Shown piece by piece: positions 27,009-35,610 of a stretch of DNA of 64,000 bases. Position 1 is the first letter of the stretch, and each line of letters starts with the position of its first letter. The notes below the pieces were generated by a model. It did not search any database. It saw only the letters and a list, made by a program, of their open reading frames with translations, and was not told where the DNA came from. Made by a program: the position numbers and the translations under genes. The stretch comes from Ilyomonas sp965199905 (GTDB lineage Bacteria; Bacteroidota; Bacteroidia; Chitinophagales; Chitinophagaceae): contig OZ241366.1 of NCBI GenBank assembly GCA_965199905.1, positions 2,418,001 through 2,482,000 on the forward strand. The letters are read 5' to 3'.

Positions 27009-27083
27009 ATGGAAGCAATCATAATGAATAAAGCCGGCGGCATACATAAGCTGACCTGTCAGGGCATTGAAAGCCGGCGATAA
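27009..27083 (+). pseudogene. N-terminal stub of a zinc-type alcohol dehydrogenase/quinone oxidoreductase
   Basis: 24 codons starting MEAIIMNKAGG and continuing IHKLTCQGIESRR to TAA. The opening is the characteristic start of NADP-dependent quinone-oxidoreductase-like MDR proteins (M-[KE]-AI-x-x-NKAGG-x-x-x-L). The remaining roughly 300 residues are absent, so this is a broken end. It lies in the 494-bp gap 26736-27229, where no intact gene is seen. Confidence 0.45.
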
Positions 27084-27166
27084 ACCCCGATGGCCGTCAT
27101 TGTTCGCAGCACTGTTGCCTGCACCTCAAAACAATTTGTTTAGTAGCGATAACCTTAAAACACGAT

Positions 27167-27197
27167 TTTGAAACGCACCACTTTTGTTTTCAACAGA
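27167..27197 (+). promoter_or_regulatory. Weak direct-repeat operator candidate before the broken SDR
   Basis: TTTGAAACGC at 27167 and TTTCAACAGA at 27188 are 21 bp apart, the spacing seen before other SDR genes of the island. The second half-site has C in place of G and the intervening RCAARCA is not kept, so support is weaker. Confidence 0.3.
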
Positions 27198-27229
27198 ACT
27201 TTGCATTGTAAAATGTAAACAACAGAAAC

Positions 27230-28009
27230 ATGAAAAAAACCATTTTTATTACAGGCGCTTCAACAGGGTTAGGAAAAGCGACTGCCAGATTATTTCACAG
27301 CAAAGGCTGAAATGTTATCGCTACTATGCGAAACCCTGAAACGGAAACAGAGCTTACACAACTTGATAACGTTACCCTTTTACCACTCGATGTTACGAAC
27401 CTCGGACAAATAAAAACAACCGTTGCCAAAGCTATTTCGCTACACAGTATAGATGTGGTGTTCAACAACGCTGGTTATGGGCTTATTGGCGCCTCAGAAG
27501 CGCTTAGCGATGACCAGATTGTAAAGGAAATCAATACCAATCTGCTGGGTGTACTGCGGGTTACACAGGCGTTTATTCCGCATTTCAGAGAAAAGAAAAG
27601 CGGGTTGTTTATCAGTACCACATCCATGGGCGGATTTTTAGCCTATCCTTTGTATTCCGTGTATCACGCTACCAAATTTGGACTGGAAGGCTGGTCGGAA
27701 AGTATGTCGTTCGAACTGGGTTTGTACAATATCGGTATTAAAACCATTGCGCCGGGCGGCATTGCAACTAATTTTACAGGCAGGTCGCTGGACAAGCAGT
27801 CGACACCCGAATACCAGGAAATAGAAGATAAATTGTTTTCCGGTATGGACAAGACGCAAGCCACTTCAACCTCCGAACAAATTGCAGACGTGGTGTATGA
27901 AGCTGCTACCGATGGCAAAGACCAGGTTCGTTACGTGGCAGGCGCCGATGCGAAACGATGTATGCAAGACGGTTGGAAATGGGGAGCGAAGAATTTAGAA
28001 AAGAAGTGA
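27230..28009 (+). pseudogene. SDR gene interrupted by an in-frame TGA at codon 27
   Basis: From ATG 27230 the frame gives MKKTIFITGASTGLGKATARL, then FHSKG, then TGA (27308-27310), then NVIATMRNPE and a full SDR to 28009. The paralogue at 37556 has Trp at the matching place (AQKGWNVAATMR), so TGG has become TGA. Everything else is intact: TGASTGLG loop, NNAGYGL, STTSMGG with the catalytic Ser, and YHATK. A restart at the later Met would remove the nucleotide-binding loop, so an active product is unlikely unless the stop is read through or is a sequencing error. A strong terminator follows. Confidence 0.8.
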
Positions 28010-28050
28010 GAAAGCAATTTTTAGGATAACCATTTTCCTGTAATGATTAG

Positions 28051-28083
28051 AAAGGCAACTACCTTTTCGGGACAGTTGCCTTT
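28051..28083 (+). terminator. Rho-independent terminator after the broken SDR
   Basis: AAAGGCAACT (28051-28060) and AGTTGCCTTT (28074-28083) form a perfect 10-bp stem with a 13-nt loop, the T-rich end giving the release tract. It separates the SDR from the truncated AraC gene. Confidence 0.75.
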
Positions 28084-28098
28084 ATTAAACTTGTTGAA

Positions 28099-28800
28099 AT
28101 AAATAGCATCAGTTCTATATCTCAGTTTCATCGTTTGTTATCCTTGCCAGAGCCGTTACACCCGCTGATAAGTGTGGTTCATGTAGAGGATATACGATTT
28201 ACCCAACATGCTATGCTGGAACAATTCTTTTTGACTTTTTATACCGTGTCATTAAAAGATGTTCAGGTTAAGATGAAATACGGACAGCAGCATCACGATT
28301 TTGACAAGGGTGTTATGAGTTTTACCGCACCAAAACAGACTCAGTTCCTGGATGTACCTGACAATGATATATACAACGGAAAACTTGGAACGGGATACGT
28401 GCTTATGTTTCATCCCGACTTTTTGAACAAACATTCACTTGCATCGACTATCAAAAACGATGGCTTCTTTTCTTATACCGTCAGGGAAGCCTTGCACCTT
28501 TCGGAAAAAGAAGAAAACAACATCACAGACATTCTTCAAAAAGTGGAGCAGGAACAGCAGCATATAGACCGGCACACACAGGATATTATTCTTTCCCGGC
28601 TCGATTTATTATTCAATTATGTCAATCGCTTTTATGAAAGGCAATTCATTACCCGGAAAGCTGCAGACAACAACGTGCTGACCCAAATGGAACAGTTGCT
28701 GAAGGAGTATTTTGAGATTGAGATAAACGATTGCAAGAGTCAATATCCCGCTAATAATTTTTACCGTTATAAATCCATTTCAGGTCAGGCATGCAGGTAG
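28099..28800 (+). pseudogene. AraC-type regulator reduced to its sensor domain
   Basis: The frame reads ISSISQFHRLLSLPEPLHPLIS and continues through HDFDKGVMSFTAPKQ, MFHPDFLNKHSLASTIKNDGFFSYT, EALHLSEKE and FYERQFITRKAADNNVL, all shared with the full regulator at 30782. It has no ATG; a TAG lies upstream at 28048 and TTG 28135 is the first plausible start. It stops after KEYFEIEIND plus about 22 unrelated residues, so the whole C-terminal double HTH is missing. The last 16 bases overlap the convergent SDR. It is probably a deletion remnant, though a stand-alone sensor peptide cannot be excluded. Confidence 0.7.
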
Positions 28801-29564
28801 AAACTTTCCCCCGCTTTACTGGTTTGTTTCAGGAAAAAAGCCGGGGCAATGCGGCTTATAATTTTGAACATTTTGGCAACGCCCGGATAAATTTCAAGGG
28901 TATCATGTTTCATTCCTTTTATGGCGTCGTCTATTAATTTTTCGGGGCTCATCATCATTTTCGGATTAAACCCTTCCTCATTCTTGAACTTGTCACTTAA
29001 TGGCGTGCTGGCACCCGGCGCAATCAATTCAAACACTTTGATATTTGTTTTCCTGAGTTGTACGCGCAGTGATTTGGTGTAAAAACGAAGCCCTGACTTG
29101 GCAGCACTGTAAATGGGTGAAATGGGAAACGGAACCAGGGCAAGGCCCGAGGTTACGTTTAAAATGGCTGCTGCATTTTTAGTTTTTAAATGAGGCAAAA
29201 ATTGTTGAACCATACGAATGGGTCCTGATAAATTAATATCAATTTCCCGGGTTATGCTTTGCAAATCAATAGAGGCATCATGCAAATTTATTTTACGCAT
29301 TTCACCTGCATTATTGATTAAAATATTCAGGTCGGGAAATTGCGTTGTCACTTTGTCAAACAATTCTTTGATAGCCATTGGGTCGCTTACATCACTTTGA
29401 AAAGTGTGAACATTTGGAAACAGCTTTTTTGCTTCTTCTAATTTCGACTGGTTTCTTCCGGTGATGATAACCGTGTTGCCCAAATTGACGAAGTGCCTGG
29501 TAAATTCTAAGCCAAACCCGCTTGTTCCGCCTGTAATAAGCACGGTATTGTTTTGTAAATCCAT
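28785..29564 (-). CDS. Short-chain dehydrogenase/reductase, DltE-like
   Basis: 259 residues. TGGTSGFGLEFTRHF is the dinucleotide-binding loop, NTVIITGRNQSKL the second strand, NNAGEM the structural motif, NVTSGLA carries the catalytic Ser and Y-SAA-K the catalytic pair. This resembles the DltE/YqjQ group of cytoplasmic oxidoreductases, with the C-terminal GMKHDTLEIYPGVAKMFKIISR membrane-leaning tail. It is downstream of the AraC gene at 29658 on the same strand, with the direct-repeat operator between them, and converges with the truncated AraC gene. Confidence 0.92.
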   Translation of the reverse strand: MDLQNNTVLITGGTSGFGLEFTRHFVNLGNTVIITGRNQSKLEEAKKLFPNVHTFQSDVSDPMAIKELFDKVTTQFPDLNILINNAGEMRKINLHDASIDLQSITREIDINLSGPIRMVQQFLPHLKTKNAAAILNVTSGLALVPFPISPIYSAAKSGLRFYTKSLRVQLRKTNIKVFELIAPGASTPLSDKFKNEEGFNPKMMMSPEKLIDDAIKGMKHDTLEIYPGVAKMFKIISRIAPAFFLKQTSKAGESFYLHA

Positions 29565-29626
29565 TGTCTTTTATTTTAAAATTTGTACAGGACAAAGGAC
29601 GTAAGGAAAGCGGCTTACCTGTTTGT

Positions 29627-29657
29627 AAAAAGCAAAGGAATGTTTGCGAAATTCAAA
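29627..29657 (-). promoter_or_regulatory. Direct-repeat operator candidate before SDR 28785-29564
   Basis: On the minus strand TTTGAATTTC begins at 29657 and TTTGCTTTTT at 29636, 21 bp apart, with GCAAACA between them in the same register as the sites at 24843 and 33615. The first half-site begins at the base after the AraC stop codon. Confidence 0.55.
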
Positions 29658-30572
29658 TCATCTTATTTGTACACGGAAATGATTCGGCGAAAAAGCTGTT
29701 TGCTTCCTGAAAAAATTTGAGAAGTGGGCAACTTCTTCAAACCCCAGACAATAAGCAATTTCAGAAACATCCCAATCGGTTTGCTTCAAAAGGATTTTGG
29801 CTTCCTGCGTAATTCTGCCACTGATAATATTGGTTGTGGTTTTGCCGGTGTTTTCTTTTAAAATTTTATTAAGATGATTCACATGGATCGCTAACCGTTC
29901 TGCATAATCTTTGGCGGTACGCAATTGCAGCTTTTGAACAGGTGACTCAATCGGGAACTGTCTTTCTAATAATTCGATGAACAGCGAAGTTACTCTTGAA
30001 GAAGCGTTATGAGCCGGGTTGGTAATACTTTTAGGTTGCAGTTTTTGCCCGTAGTGAATCAGCTCTAACACATAATTGCGAAGCAAATCGTATTTAAAAA
30101 CATAGTCGGAAGACAATTCCCTATTCATTTTTTTGAAGATATCGGAAATCTCTTTTTCCTGCTCACGCGTAATCTGGAAGATGGGAAAACCGCCCGGTTG
30201 AAAAATGGGCAAGTCGTCCAGAATGACACCGCTTTTATTCCGGATTAAAAACTCGTCAGTAAAAATGCAGAAAAACCCTTTTTGATTCAGGTCTTGCGGT
30301 ACCCAATGGTAAGGAACTTTTGGAGTGGCAAATACCAATGCCGATGTTTCAATTTCTATTACCTTGTCGGCATATTCGGCTATGTTTCGCCCGCTTATTA
30401 AACTGATTTTATAATACGCCCTTGTGTTATAAGGCATCACAGGTTTTTCTATAAATTTCGCTATCAGTTCTTCATAGCTAAACACATTAAAATGCCCGAT
30501 TTCCTTGGCAATTTCTTCGGGAATAGCTGTTTTCATCTCACTATAAAACTGTTCAATAGAAGTTGGCTTCAT
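29658..30572 (-). CDS. AraC-family transcriptional regulator (GHFNVF subfamily)
   Basis: 304 residues from the Met at 30572 (MKPTSIEQFYSEMK); a 24-codon upstream extension is unlikely. The sensor has EIGHFNVFSYEE, NTRAYYKISLISGRNIAEYADKVIEI, and the double HTH reads LRTAKDYAERLAIHVNHLNKILKENTGKT and WDVSEIAYCLGFEEVAHFSNFFRKQ. It is the sister of the regulator at 25836. Minus-strand bases 30596-30582 (TTTGAATTTTGCAAA) just before the start match the operator half-site, suggesting autoregulation. TACATTTG, overlapping it at 30600-30593, fits the Bacteroidota TAnnTTTG -7 box. Confidence 0.92.
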   Translation of the reverse strand: MKPTSIEQFYSEMKTAIPEEIAKEIGHFNVFSYEELIAKFIEKPVMPYNTRAYYKISLISGRNIAEYADKVIEIETSALVFATPKVPYHWVPQDLNQKGFFCIFTDEFLIRNKSGVILDDLPIFQPGGFPIFQITREQEKEISDIFKKMNRELSSDYVFKYDLLRNYVLELIHYGQKLQPKSITNPAHNASSRVTSLFIELLERQFPIESPVQKLQLRTAKDYAERLAIHVNHLNKILKENTGKTTTNIISGRITQEAKILLKQTDWDVSEIAYCLGFEEVAHFSNFFRKQTAFSPNHFRVQIR

Positions 30573-30781
30573 TTTTATCCGTTTGCAAAATTCAAATGTA
30601 GCTATTTTGAGTAAGGTTGTGATAAGTTGTGTGTCTATTGTCAATCATTGAAGTTGGAAGATATAAATGAACGGAGCTGGTAGTAACGTTCAGTGTTTTG
30701 TGGTATGGTGAAAATTTGGGACATCAGCACACCATAACATAAAGCTTATGTTGTGCGGTAATGGTTTTTCCGCTGCTGATT

Positions 30782-31699
30782 TTAGTTAAAAGATTGCCTG
30801 AATTCTAATGGAGAAAGATTCGTTTTTGTTTTAAACAAACGACTAAAAGATTGCGGATGCTCAAAACCCAACTGGTAAGCGATTTCTGAAACTGATAAAG
30901 GAGAAGCAGATAATTTTTCTTTTGCTTTTTCAACGAGTTTATTATGTATGTGTTGCTGCGCATTTTGTCCTGTAAGAGAACGAAGCATATCACTTAAATA
31001 ACTGGAAGATATATTCAAGTGTTCCGAAAGAAACTGAACAGTTGGGATGCCTTGTGTTAGTGATTTTTCATTGTTGAAGTAATCGTCTAACATTTCTTCC
31101 AGCTTTTGCAGCAAATCGTTATTTGCAGCTTTCCGCGTTATGAATTGACGTTTGTAAAAACGATTACTGTAATTCAATAATAATTCAACCTGCGAGATAA
31201 TTACATCCTGGCTAAAATCGTCTATCCTGCTATTTAATTCATCGTCAAGTATTTTGAAAACAGATAAAATGGTTGCCTTTTCTTTATCTGATAAATGCAA
31301 GGCTTCATTGGCAGAATAAGAAAAAAAACCATATTGCTTTATTTTTTTGGCTAAAGGGTAAGACAAGAAGAAATCGGGATGAATGAGCAATAAATAACCG
31401 GATTTTACGGTATCATCAGGACTTTCAAATATTTGGTTAGGTGCTGTAAATACCAAGCCGCCTTCACCAAAGTCATAATAATTCTGTCCATATTTTGCTT
31501 TGCCATAAAGATTACTCTTATATGCTATTTTGTAAAAATCCAGAACAATTGAATCTGGCAATTCACCCGGCAGAATTTTGATGTCTTTAATATCGATAAA
31601 ACTGATCATTGGGTGCAAGGGTTTTAGCAGCCCAAACACCCAATGCAAGTCAGTTAACGATTCAAACTTTCGGGGTAAATTCTCTTCTTTTTTCATCAT
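30782..31699 (-). CDS. AraC-family transcriptional regulator (LHPMIS subfamily)
   Basis: 305 residues. The sensor includes KPLHPMISFIDIKDI, AKYGQNYYDFGEGGLVFTAPNQ, LLIHPDFFLSYPLAKKIKQYGFFSYSANEALHLSDKE; the double HTH is IPTVQFLSEHLNISSSYLSDMLRSLTGQ and LSVSEIAYQLGFEHPQSFSRLFKTKTNLSP. This is the only complete member of the subfamily that also includes the broken genes at 28099 and 34518. It is the last gene of a minus-strand NmrA-SDR-AraC run, 29 bp after the SDR stop. It probably autoregulates that run; the ligand is unknown. Confidence 0.92.
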   Translation of the reverse strand: MMKKEENLPRKFESLTDLHWVFGLLKPLHPMISFIDIKDIKILPGELPDSIVLDFYKIAYKSNLYGKAKYGQNYYDFGEGGLVFTAPNQIFESPDDTVKSGYLLLIHPDFFLSYPLAKKIKQYGFFSYSANEALHLSDKEKATILSVFKILDDELNSRIDDFSQDVIISQVELLLNYSNRFYKRQFITRKAANNDLLQKLEEMLDDYFNNEKSLTQGIPTVQFLSEHLNISSSYLSDMLRSLTGQNAQQHIHNKLVEKAKEKLSASPLSVSEIAYQLGFEHPQSFSRLFKTKTNLSPLEFRQSFN

Positions 31700-31728
31700 A
31701 TAAATGTACGGTAAACGTCTTCGGCATT

Positions 31729-32466
31729 TTACCAGGGAATTGCCCCGGTTTCAGGATTATATTCCTCGCTGAAAAACTTACCTGTCGGTCCGTCATTGCC
31801 AATTAAAGCATACCTGATAACACGTCCGGCTGCTTCTTCTACCGTGCCTGTGCCGTTGTGATTATTAAAATCGGTTTTGATAAAACCAGGATCGACCATG
31901 TTTACTTTAACCGGCGTATCTCGTAACTCGTAAGCCAGCACAATGCTGTACATGTTCAATGCCGATTTTGTGGGTTGATATACAGCTCCTTTATGATTAT
32001 AGTATTTATTGGCAGGATCGGTGGCTAAAGTAAGCGAACCCTGGCTTGAGCTAACGTTCACAATGCGCGGTTCCGCCGATTTTCGAAGCAAGTCTACAAA
32101 AGCCTGCGTAACTCTTACAACACCAAATAAATTGGTATCAAAGGCTTCTTTAAATTGGTCAACACTCGCCTCAAGCGCGCTTTGCGGCATGCCACCCGTT
32201 ATGCCTGCGTTGTTAATCAGTACGTCCAATACGTCAGTTTTTTTGCCTAATTCGGTACGGGCGGTTTTTACCGATTCGTCATCACTTACATCTATCTGTA
32301 CAGCTTCCACTTCTGTCAGTCCTTCTGCTTTCAGCTTTTGAACGGCTTCTTCACCATTCTGCTGCGTGCGGCTGCCCAGATACACATAAAACCCTTTTTG
32401 CAGCAATTGACGAGCAGTTTCATAACCAATACTTTTATTGGCTCCTGTAATCAATACTTTTTTCAT
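31729..32466 (-). CDS. Short-chain dehydrogenase/reductase (SDR)
   Basis: 245 residues. TGANKSIGYETARQL is the NAD(P) loop, YLGSRTQQNGEEA gives Ser-Arg after strand two as in NADP users, NNAGITGG is the structural motif, NVSSSQGSL holds the catalytic Ser and Y-QPT-K the catalytic pair. The closest functional groups are carbonyl-reductase-like SDRs (KTDFNNHNGTGTVEEAA...R near the C-terminus). It is the middle gene of the NmrA-SDR-AraC run: 14 bp after the NmrA stop and 29 bp before the AraC start. Confidence 0.92.
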   Translation of the reverse strand: MKKVLITGANKSIGYETARQLLQKGFYVYLGSRTQQNGEEAVQKLKAEGLTEVEAVQIDVSDDESVKTARTELGKKTDVLDVLINNAGITGGMPQSALEASVDQFKEAFDTNLFGVVRVTQAFVDLLRKSAEPRIVNVSSSQGSLTLATDPANKYYNHKGAVYQPTKSALNMYSIVLAYELRDTPVKVNMVDPGFIKTDFNNHNGTGTVEEAAGRVIRYALIGNDGPTGKFFSEEYNPETGAIPW

Positions 32467-32480
32467 TTGTGTTTAATTTT

Positions 32481-33380
32481 TTAATTCTTATAAATGAAGG
32501 CAAATTCTTTAGCAAAATCTGCCAGTTTCACTTTGCCTAAAACTGTCTTGTGGCGGTAATAATCTTCATATAAAAGTCCGCTGCCCTGGCTTGCCTGCAT
32601 TTCCACAAAACCTTTGGCAACCTGCAGGCTCATTCCTGCGGCTGTCATTCCATTCAGCAATTGTTCATCAGAAATTACAGACCACTTTAAGTCAGGTTTC
32701 CCGATAGCTTCGCCCAACGCTTTTGCTATTTCATTTGGCGACACTTCGTCGCTTGCTATGTACCGAATGGTTCTGCCTTCAAAAGGCTTTTCCATGTCTC
32801 CGGCAATGGCAGATGCAATATCTGATGGAGAAACCCAGGGTTCTTTTTTATCACCGCCGTAATTTAAAATGATAGCTCCATTTTCTTTTACGGCTTGTAT
32901 TGATCTATACAAATTGGTGAAAAATCCTGCCGGGCGCATAAACTTTATAGAAACATTATCCGGTAACTGGTTCAAAATTTTCTCTACTTCGTAATGAAAA
33001 CGAAGATTTCCGTTGCCTTTATCAGTGTGCGCGCCAATAGCGCTTAACTGTATCGCCTTTTTTACGCCTGACTGTTCGATGGCTTGCTTGTAATTTTTGC
33101 CAATATTTGTTATGGCTGCTACGATGTCAAGATCAGGGTTAGAAAACGCACTTCTATCAAGCGTTTCCATTAAGTAAACAATATCAGCACCTTTGAAAGT
33201 ATTTGATAAAAAATCAACATCCTGCATAGTGCCGATGGCAGCTTTTGCGCCCAAAGCTTCAATATCTTTTTGCCGTTCGGCTTTGCTGCTGATAACCGTC
33301 ACCGAATGTCCTTTTTTCACCAATTCCTGTGTAAGTGGTTTTCCGATATTTCCTAACGAACCTGTAAGTACAATGTTCAT
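32481..33380 (-). CDS. NmrA-family NAD(P)-binding oxidoreductase/sensor
   Basis: 299 residues from the Met at 33380 (MNIVLTGSLGNIGKPL); an upstream 11-codon extension lacks support. The atypical-SDR loop is TGSLGNIGKPLTQEL, then SVTVISSKAERQKDI, with IQLSAIGAHTDKGNG and FMRPAGFFTNLY further on, and the substrate domain ends in the DYYRHKTVLGKVKLADFAKEF tail. Members bind NAD(P) and may act as reductases or redox sensors. It is the first gene of a three-gene run with an SDR and an AraC regulator, divergent from the SDR at 33699. Confidence 0.88.
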   Translation of the reverse strand: MNIVLTGSLGNIGKPLTQELVKKGHSVTVISSKAERQKDIEALGAKAAIGTMQDVDFLSNTFKGADIVYLMETLDRSAFSNPDLDIVAAITNIGKNYKQAIEQSGVKKAIQLSAIGAHTDKGNGNLRFHYEVEKILNQLPDNVSIKFMRPAGFFTNLYRSIQAVKENGAIILNYGGDKKEPWVSPSDIASAIAGDMEKPFEGRTIRYIASDEVSPNEIAKALGEAIGKPDLKWSVISDEQLLNGMTAAGMSLQVAKGFVEMQASQGSGLLYEDYYRHKTVLGKVKLADFAKEFAFIYKN

Positions 33381-33496
33381 TTTCTGTTCTTTTACTGATG
33401 CAAAGTTGGGCAACTGTCAAAAAGCAGATATAACATAATTGAGGATTTTCGTAACCAAAATGAGAATGTCGGAAAGTGTTGAATTCGCAGGGTGTC

Positions 33497-33512
33497 GCGG
33501 TAACATTACCGC
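33497..33512. promoter_or_regulatory. Palindrome GCGGTAA-CA-TTACCGC between divergent NmrA and SDR genes
   Basis: A 7-bp perfect inverted repeat with a 2-bp spacer. TTACYGC-type sequence recurs in other gaps of the island (24646, about 30754 on the minus strand, 39205). It could be an operator or part of a dispersed intergenic repeat. Confidence 0.35.
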
Positions 33513-33614
33513 TAACGTTTAAGTATTTACGAAAGCTATAGAATTTGAATTAGATTCACCCGGCTAACTGCCGGCAGCTAAATAATCTCAGCATAATCTG
33601 CCATACATTTCTTA

Positions 33615-33645
33615 TTTGGACACAACAAACAGCCATTTGAACACT
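33615..33645 (+). promoter_or_regulatory. Direct-repeat operator candidate before SDR 33699
   Basis: TTTGGACACA at 33615 and TTTGAACACT at 33636 are 21 bp apart with ACAAACA between them. The second half-site is identical over ten bases to that at 24864, and its distance to the start codon is nearly the same (63 against 64 bp). Confidence 0.6.
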
Positions 33646-33698
33646 TTCGTTGCTCTGAAAGACAAGATGTTTGCAGTCTTTATTTCAATAATAGAAAT

Positions 33699-34499
33699 TT
33701 GAAAGTAACACTCATTACAGGCGCTTCGGGAGGAATTGGAGAAGCCTTTGCCAGAAAGCTTGCAGCAGAAAAACACAATCTGGTATTGGTAGCCCGTTCA
33801 GAAAATAAGCTGAAGGAACTGTGTAAAGAACTCGCTGCTGCTTACTCCGTTGCCGTGCAGTACATCGCGCTGGATTTAATAAAGCCGGATGCGGATAAAA
33901 GCCTGTTTGATGAAACAAAAAAACGGGGATTTGAAGTTGACTGGGTGATTAACAATGCAGGCATCGGTTCGGGCGGCGACTTTTTAGAATATAGTCTCCA
34001 AAGTATGATGGATATGATGCAGTTAAACATGAATGCCATGGTAGCACTAACACATCAGTTTCTGCCACAAATGCGCGCGCGCAAAAGCGGAACTATTATT
34101 AACGCAGGTTCGATGGCAGGTTTTAGTCCCATTCCTTATATGGCGGTTTATGCAGCGTCAAAAGCGTTTGTACAATCATTCACCGAAGCGCTTATTGAAG
34201 AGAATAAACCATACGGCATTCAAACGATGCTGTTGTGCCCGGGCGCTACAGAAACCGGGTTCTTTGAAGCTGCTAATATTGGTGCCGATCGTAAAAATGC
34301 CTTTTCTACAAAGAAATTAGAAACACCGGAACAAGTAGTGGAGACAGCATTGAGAGGCATCCGGAAAAAGAAACGGATTGCCATTTCCGGAACCATCAAT
34401 CAACTATCCCGGGTAGTGCATTTTATTTCCAACTTAATCGGTCTTCCTCCCCTGTTTGCCAGGCAAATGCGGGCGCAGCTAAAATCGAAAACTGTATAA
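33699..34499 (+). CDS. Short-chain dehydrogenase/reductase, DltE/YqjQ-like, TTG start
   Basis: 266 residues beginning with TTG (M-KVTLITGASGGIGEAF); no in-frame ATG lies nearby upstream and the family starts here, so TTG is accepted. VLVARSENKLKEL gives the NADP-type Arg, NNAGIGSGGDFLEY the structural motif, NAGSMAGF the catalytic Ser region and Y-AAS-K the catalytic pair. The group has many uncharacterised members in stress clusters. It is followed 18 bp later by a broken AraC gene on the same strand, echoing the SDR-AraC pairing elsewhere, and preceded by the direct-repeat site. Confidence 0.92.
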   Translation: MKVTLITGASGGIGEAFARKLAAEKHNLVLVARSENKLKELCKELAAAYSVAVQYIALDLIKPDADKSLFDETKKRGFEVDWVINNAGIGSGGDFLEYSLQSMMDMMQLNMNAMVALTHQFLPQMRARKSGTIINAGSMAGFSPIPYMAVYAASKAFVQSFTEALIEENKPYGIQTMLLCPGATETGFFEAANIGADRKNAFSTKKLETPEQVVETALRGIRKKKRIAISGTINQLSRVVHFISNLIGLPPLFARQMRAQLKSKTV

Positions 34500-34517
34500 A
34501 GCAACTTACTTTTAAAA

Positions 34518-35434
34518 ATGAAAAAACATTCACCGGATATTCTCAGGATTACATCCATTGCGCAGCAGCACCAGTTGTTGTCGTTGCCAAAGCCGTAACA
34601 TCCATTGATAAGCCTTACAAGGTTTGAGGATTTTCCTTTTTGGCTAATGAAAGTGCGATAACTTTTCTATGGATTTTTATTCTCTTACCTTAAAGAAAAA
34701 CTGCGCCTGCAAAAAATATGGGCAAACCCACTACGATTTTGACGAAGGTATTATGTCGTTCGTCGCACCGGGGTCAGGTACTGGTTCAGGAAGGGGATTT
34801 AACGCCGCCGGCAAGTGGCTGGCTGCTGTCGTTTCATCCTGATTTTATTCGAAGTTATCCGCTTGGACAAAAAATAAAAGAGTATGGATTCTTTCATTAT
34901 TCTATGAATGAAGCGCTCATTCTTTCTTCAAAAGAAGAGGTATCCATAGAAACTATTTTTACAATTACAGGCAATGAATATCATCTGCCGGTTGACAGGT
35001 TCAGTCAGGATGTTATGGTGTCGCAACTGGATTTATTATTGACTTACTGCAACCGTTATTACAGCCGGCAGTTTATTACCCGTCCCTTACCGGCAAGCGA
35101 TGTGCTGACCCGGATGGAAGCATTGCTGACAGCGTATTTCAACAGCGATAAAATACAAGAGGAAGGCTTGCCCAGTGTAACTTATTTAGCGGAGCAACTT
35201 AATTTATCAACCAAATATTTAAGCGATATGCTGCGTAGCGTAACGGGGCAAAGTACGCAGCAGCATATTCATAACAGTTTAATTGAAAAAGCCAAGCAAA
35301 TACTTGCTACAACTCATCTTTCTGTAAGCGAAATAACTTACCAGTCAGGATTTGAATATCCGCAATCTTTCAATAAATTATTTAAGAAGAAAACCAACCT
35401 GTCACCGCTTGCGTTCAGGCAATCCTGCAACTGA
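34518..35434 (+). pseudogene. AraC-type regulator with nonsense codon and two frameshifts
   Basis: The start MKKHSPDILRITSIAQQH continues QLLSLPKP and then meets TAA (34596-34598), where the paralogue at 28135 has TTA (SLPEPLHPLIS). After a frame change near 34640-34655 the frame 34669 onward gives MDFYSLTLKKN and YGQTHYDFDEGIMSFVAPG. An extra G in the GGGG run (about 34769-34772) then shifts to the frame giving QVLVQEGDLTPPASGW and an intact sensor end and double HTH (LNLSTKYLSDMLRSVTGQ, LSVSEITYQSGFEYPQSF). Three lesions make a sequencing error unlikely to explain all of it. It pairs with the SDR at 33699. Confidence 0.75.
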
Positions 35435-35610
35435 TATACAGGAATGAATTGAGATGCCGATGAAGCAATCGTTATTTTTAAAGTAAACAAGTAACCGTAA
35501 ATTTCCTTCCATTAAAAGCATAAGTCAATCCATAGTTTTTTATGTAAAAGCTGCCATCGTTACAACTCTACATAATTTCTAACTTAAGCAGTCTCAAATT
35601 GATAAATCAC

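Noticed and set aside
27308..27310. Selenocysteine or recoded TGA in the SDR at 27230
   Set aside because: The paralogue has Trp here, the site is not catalytic and no SECIS-like element was seen; a nonsense mutation is simpler.
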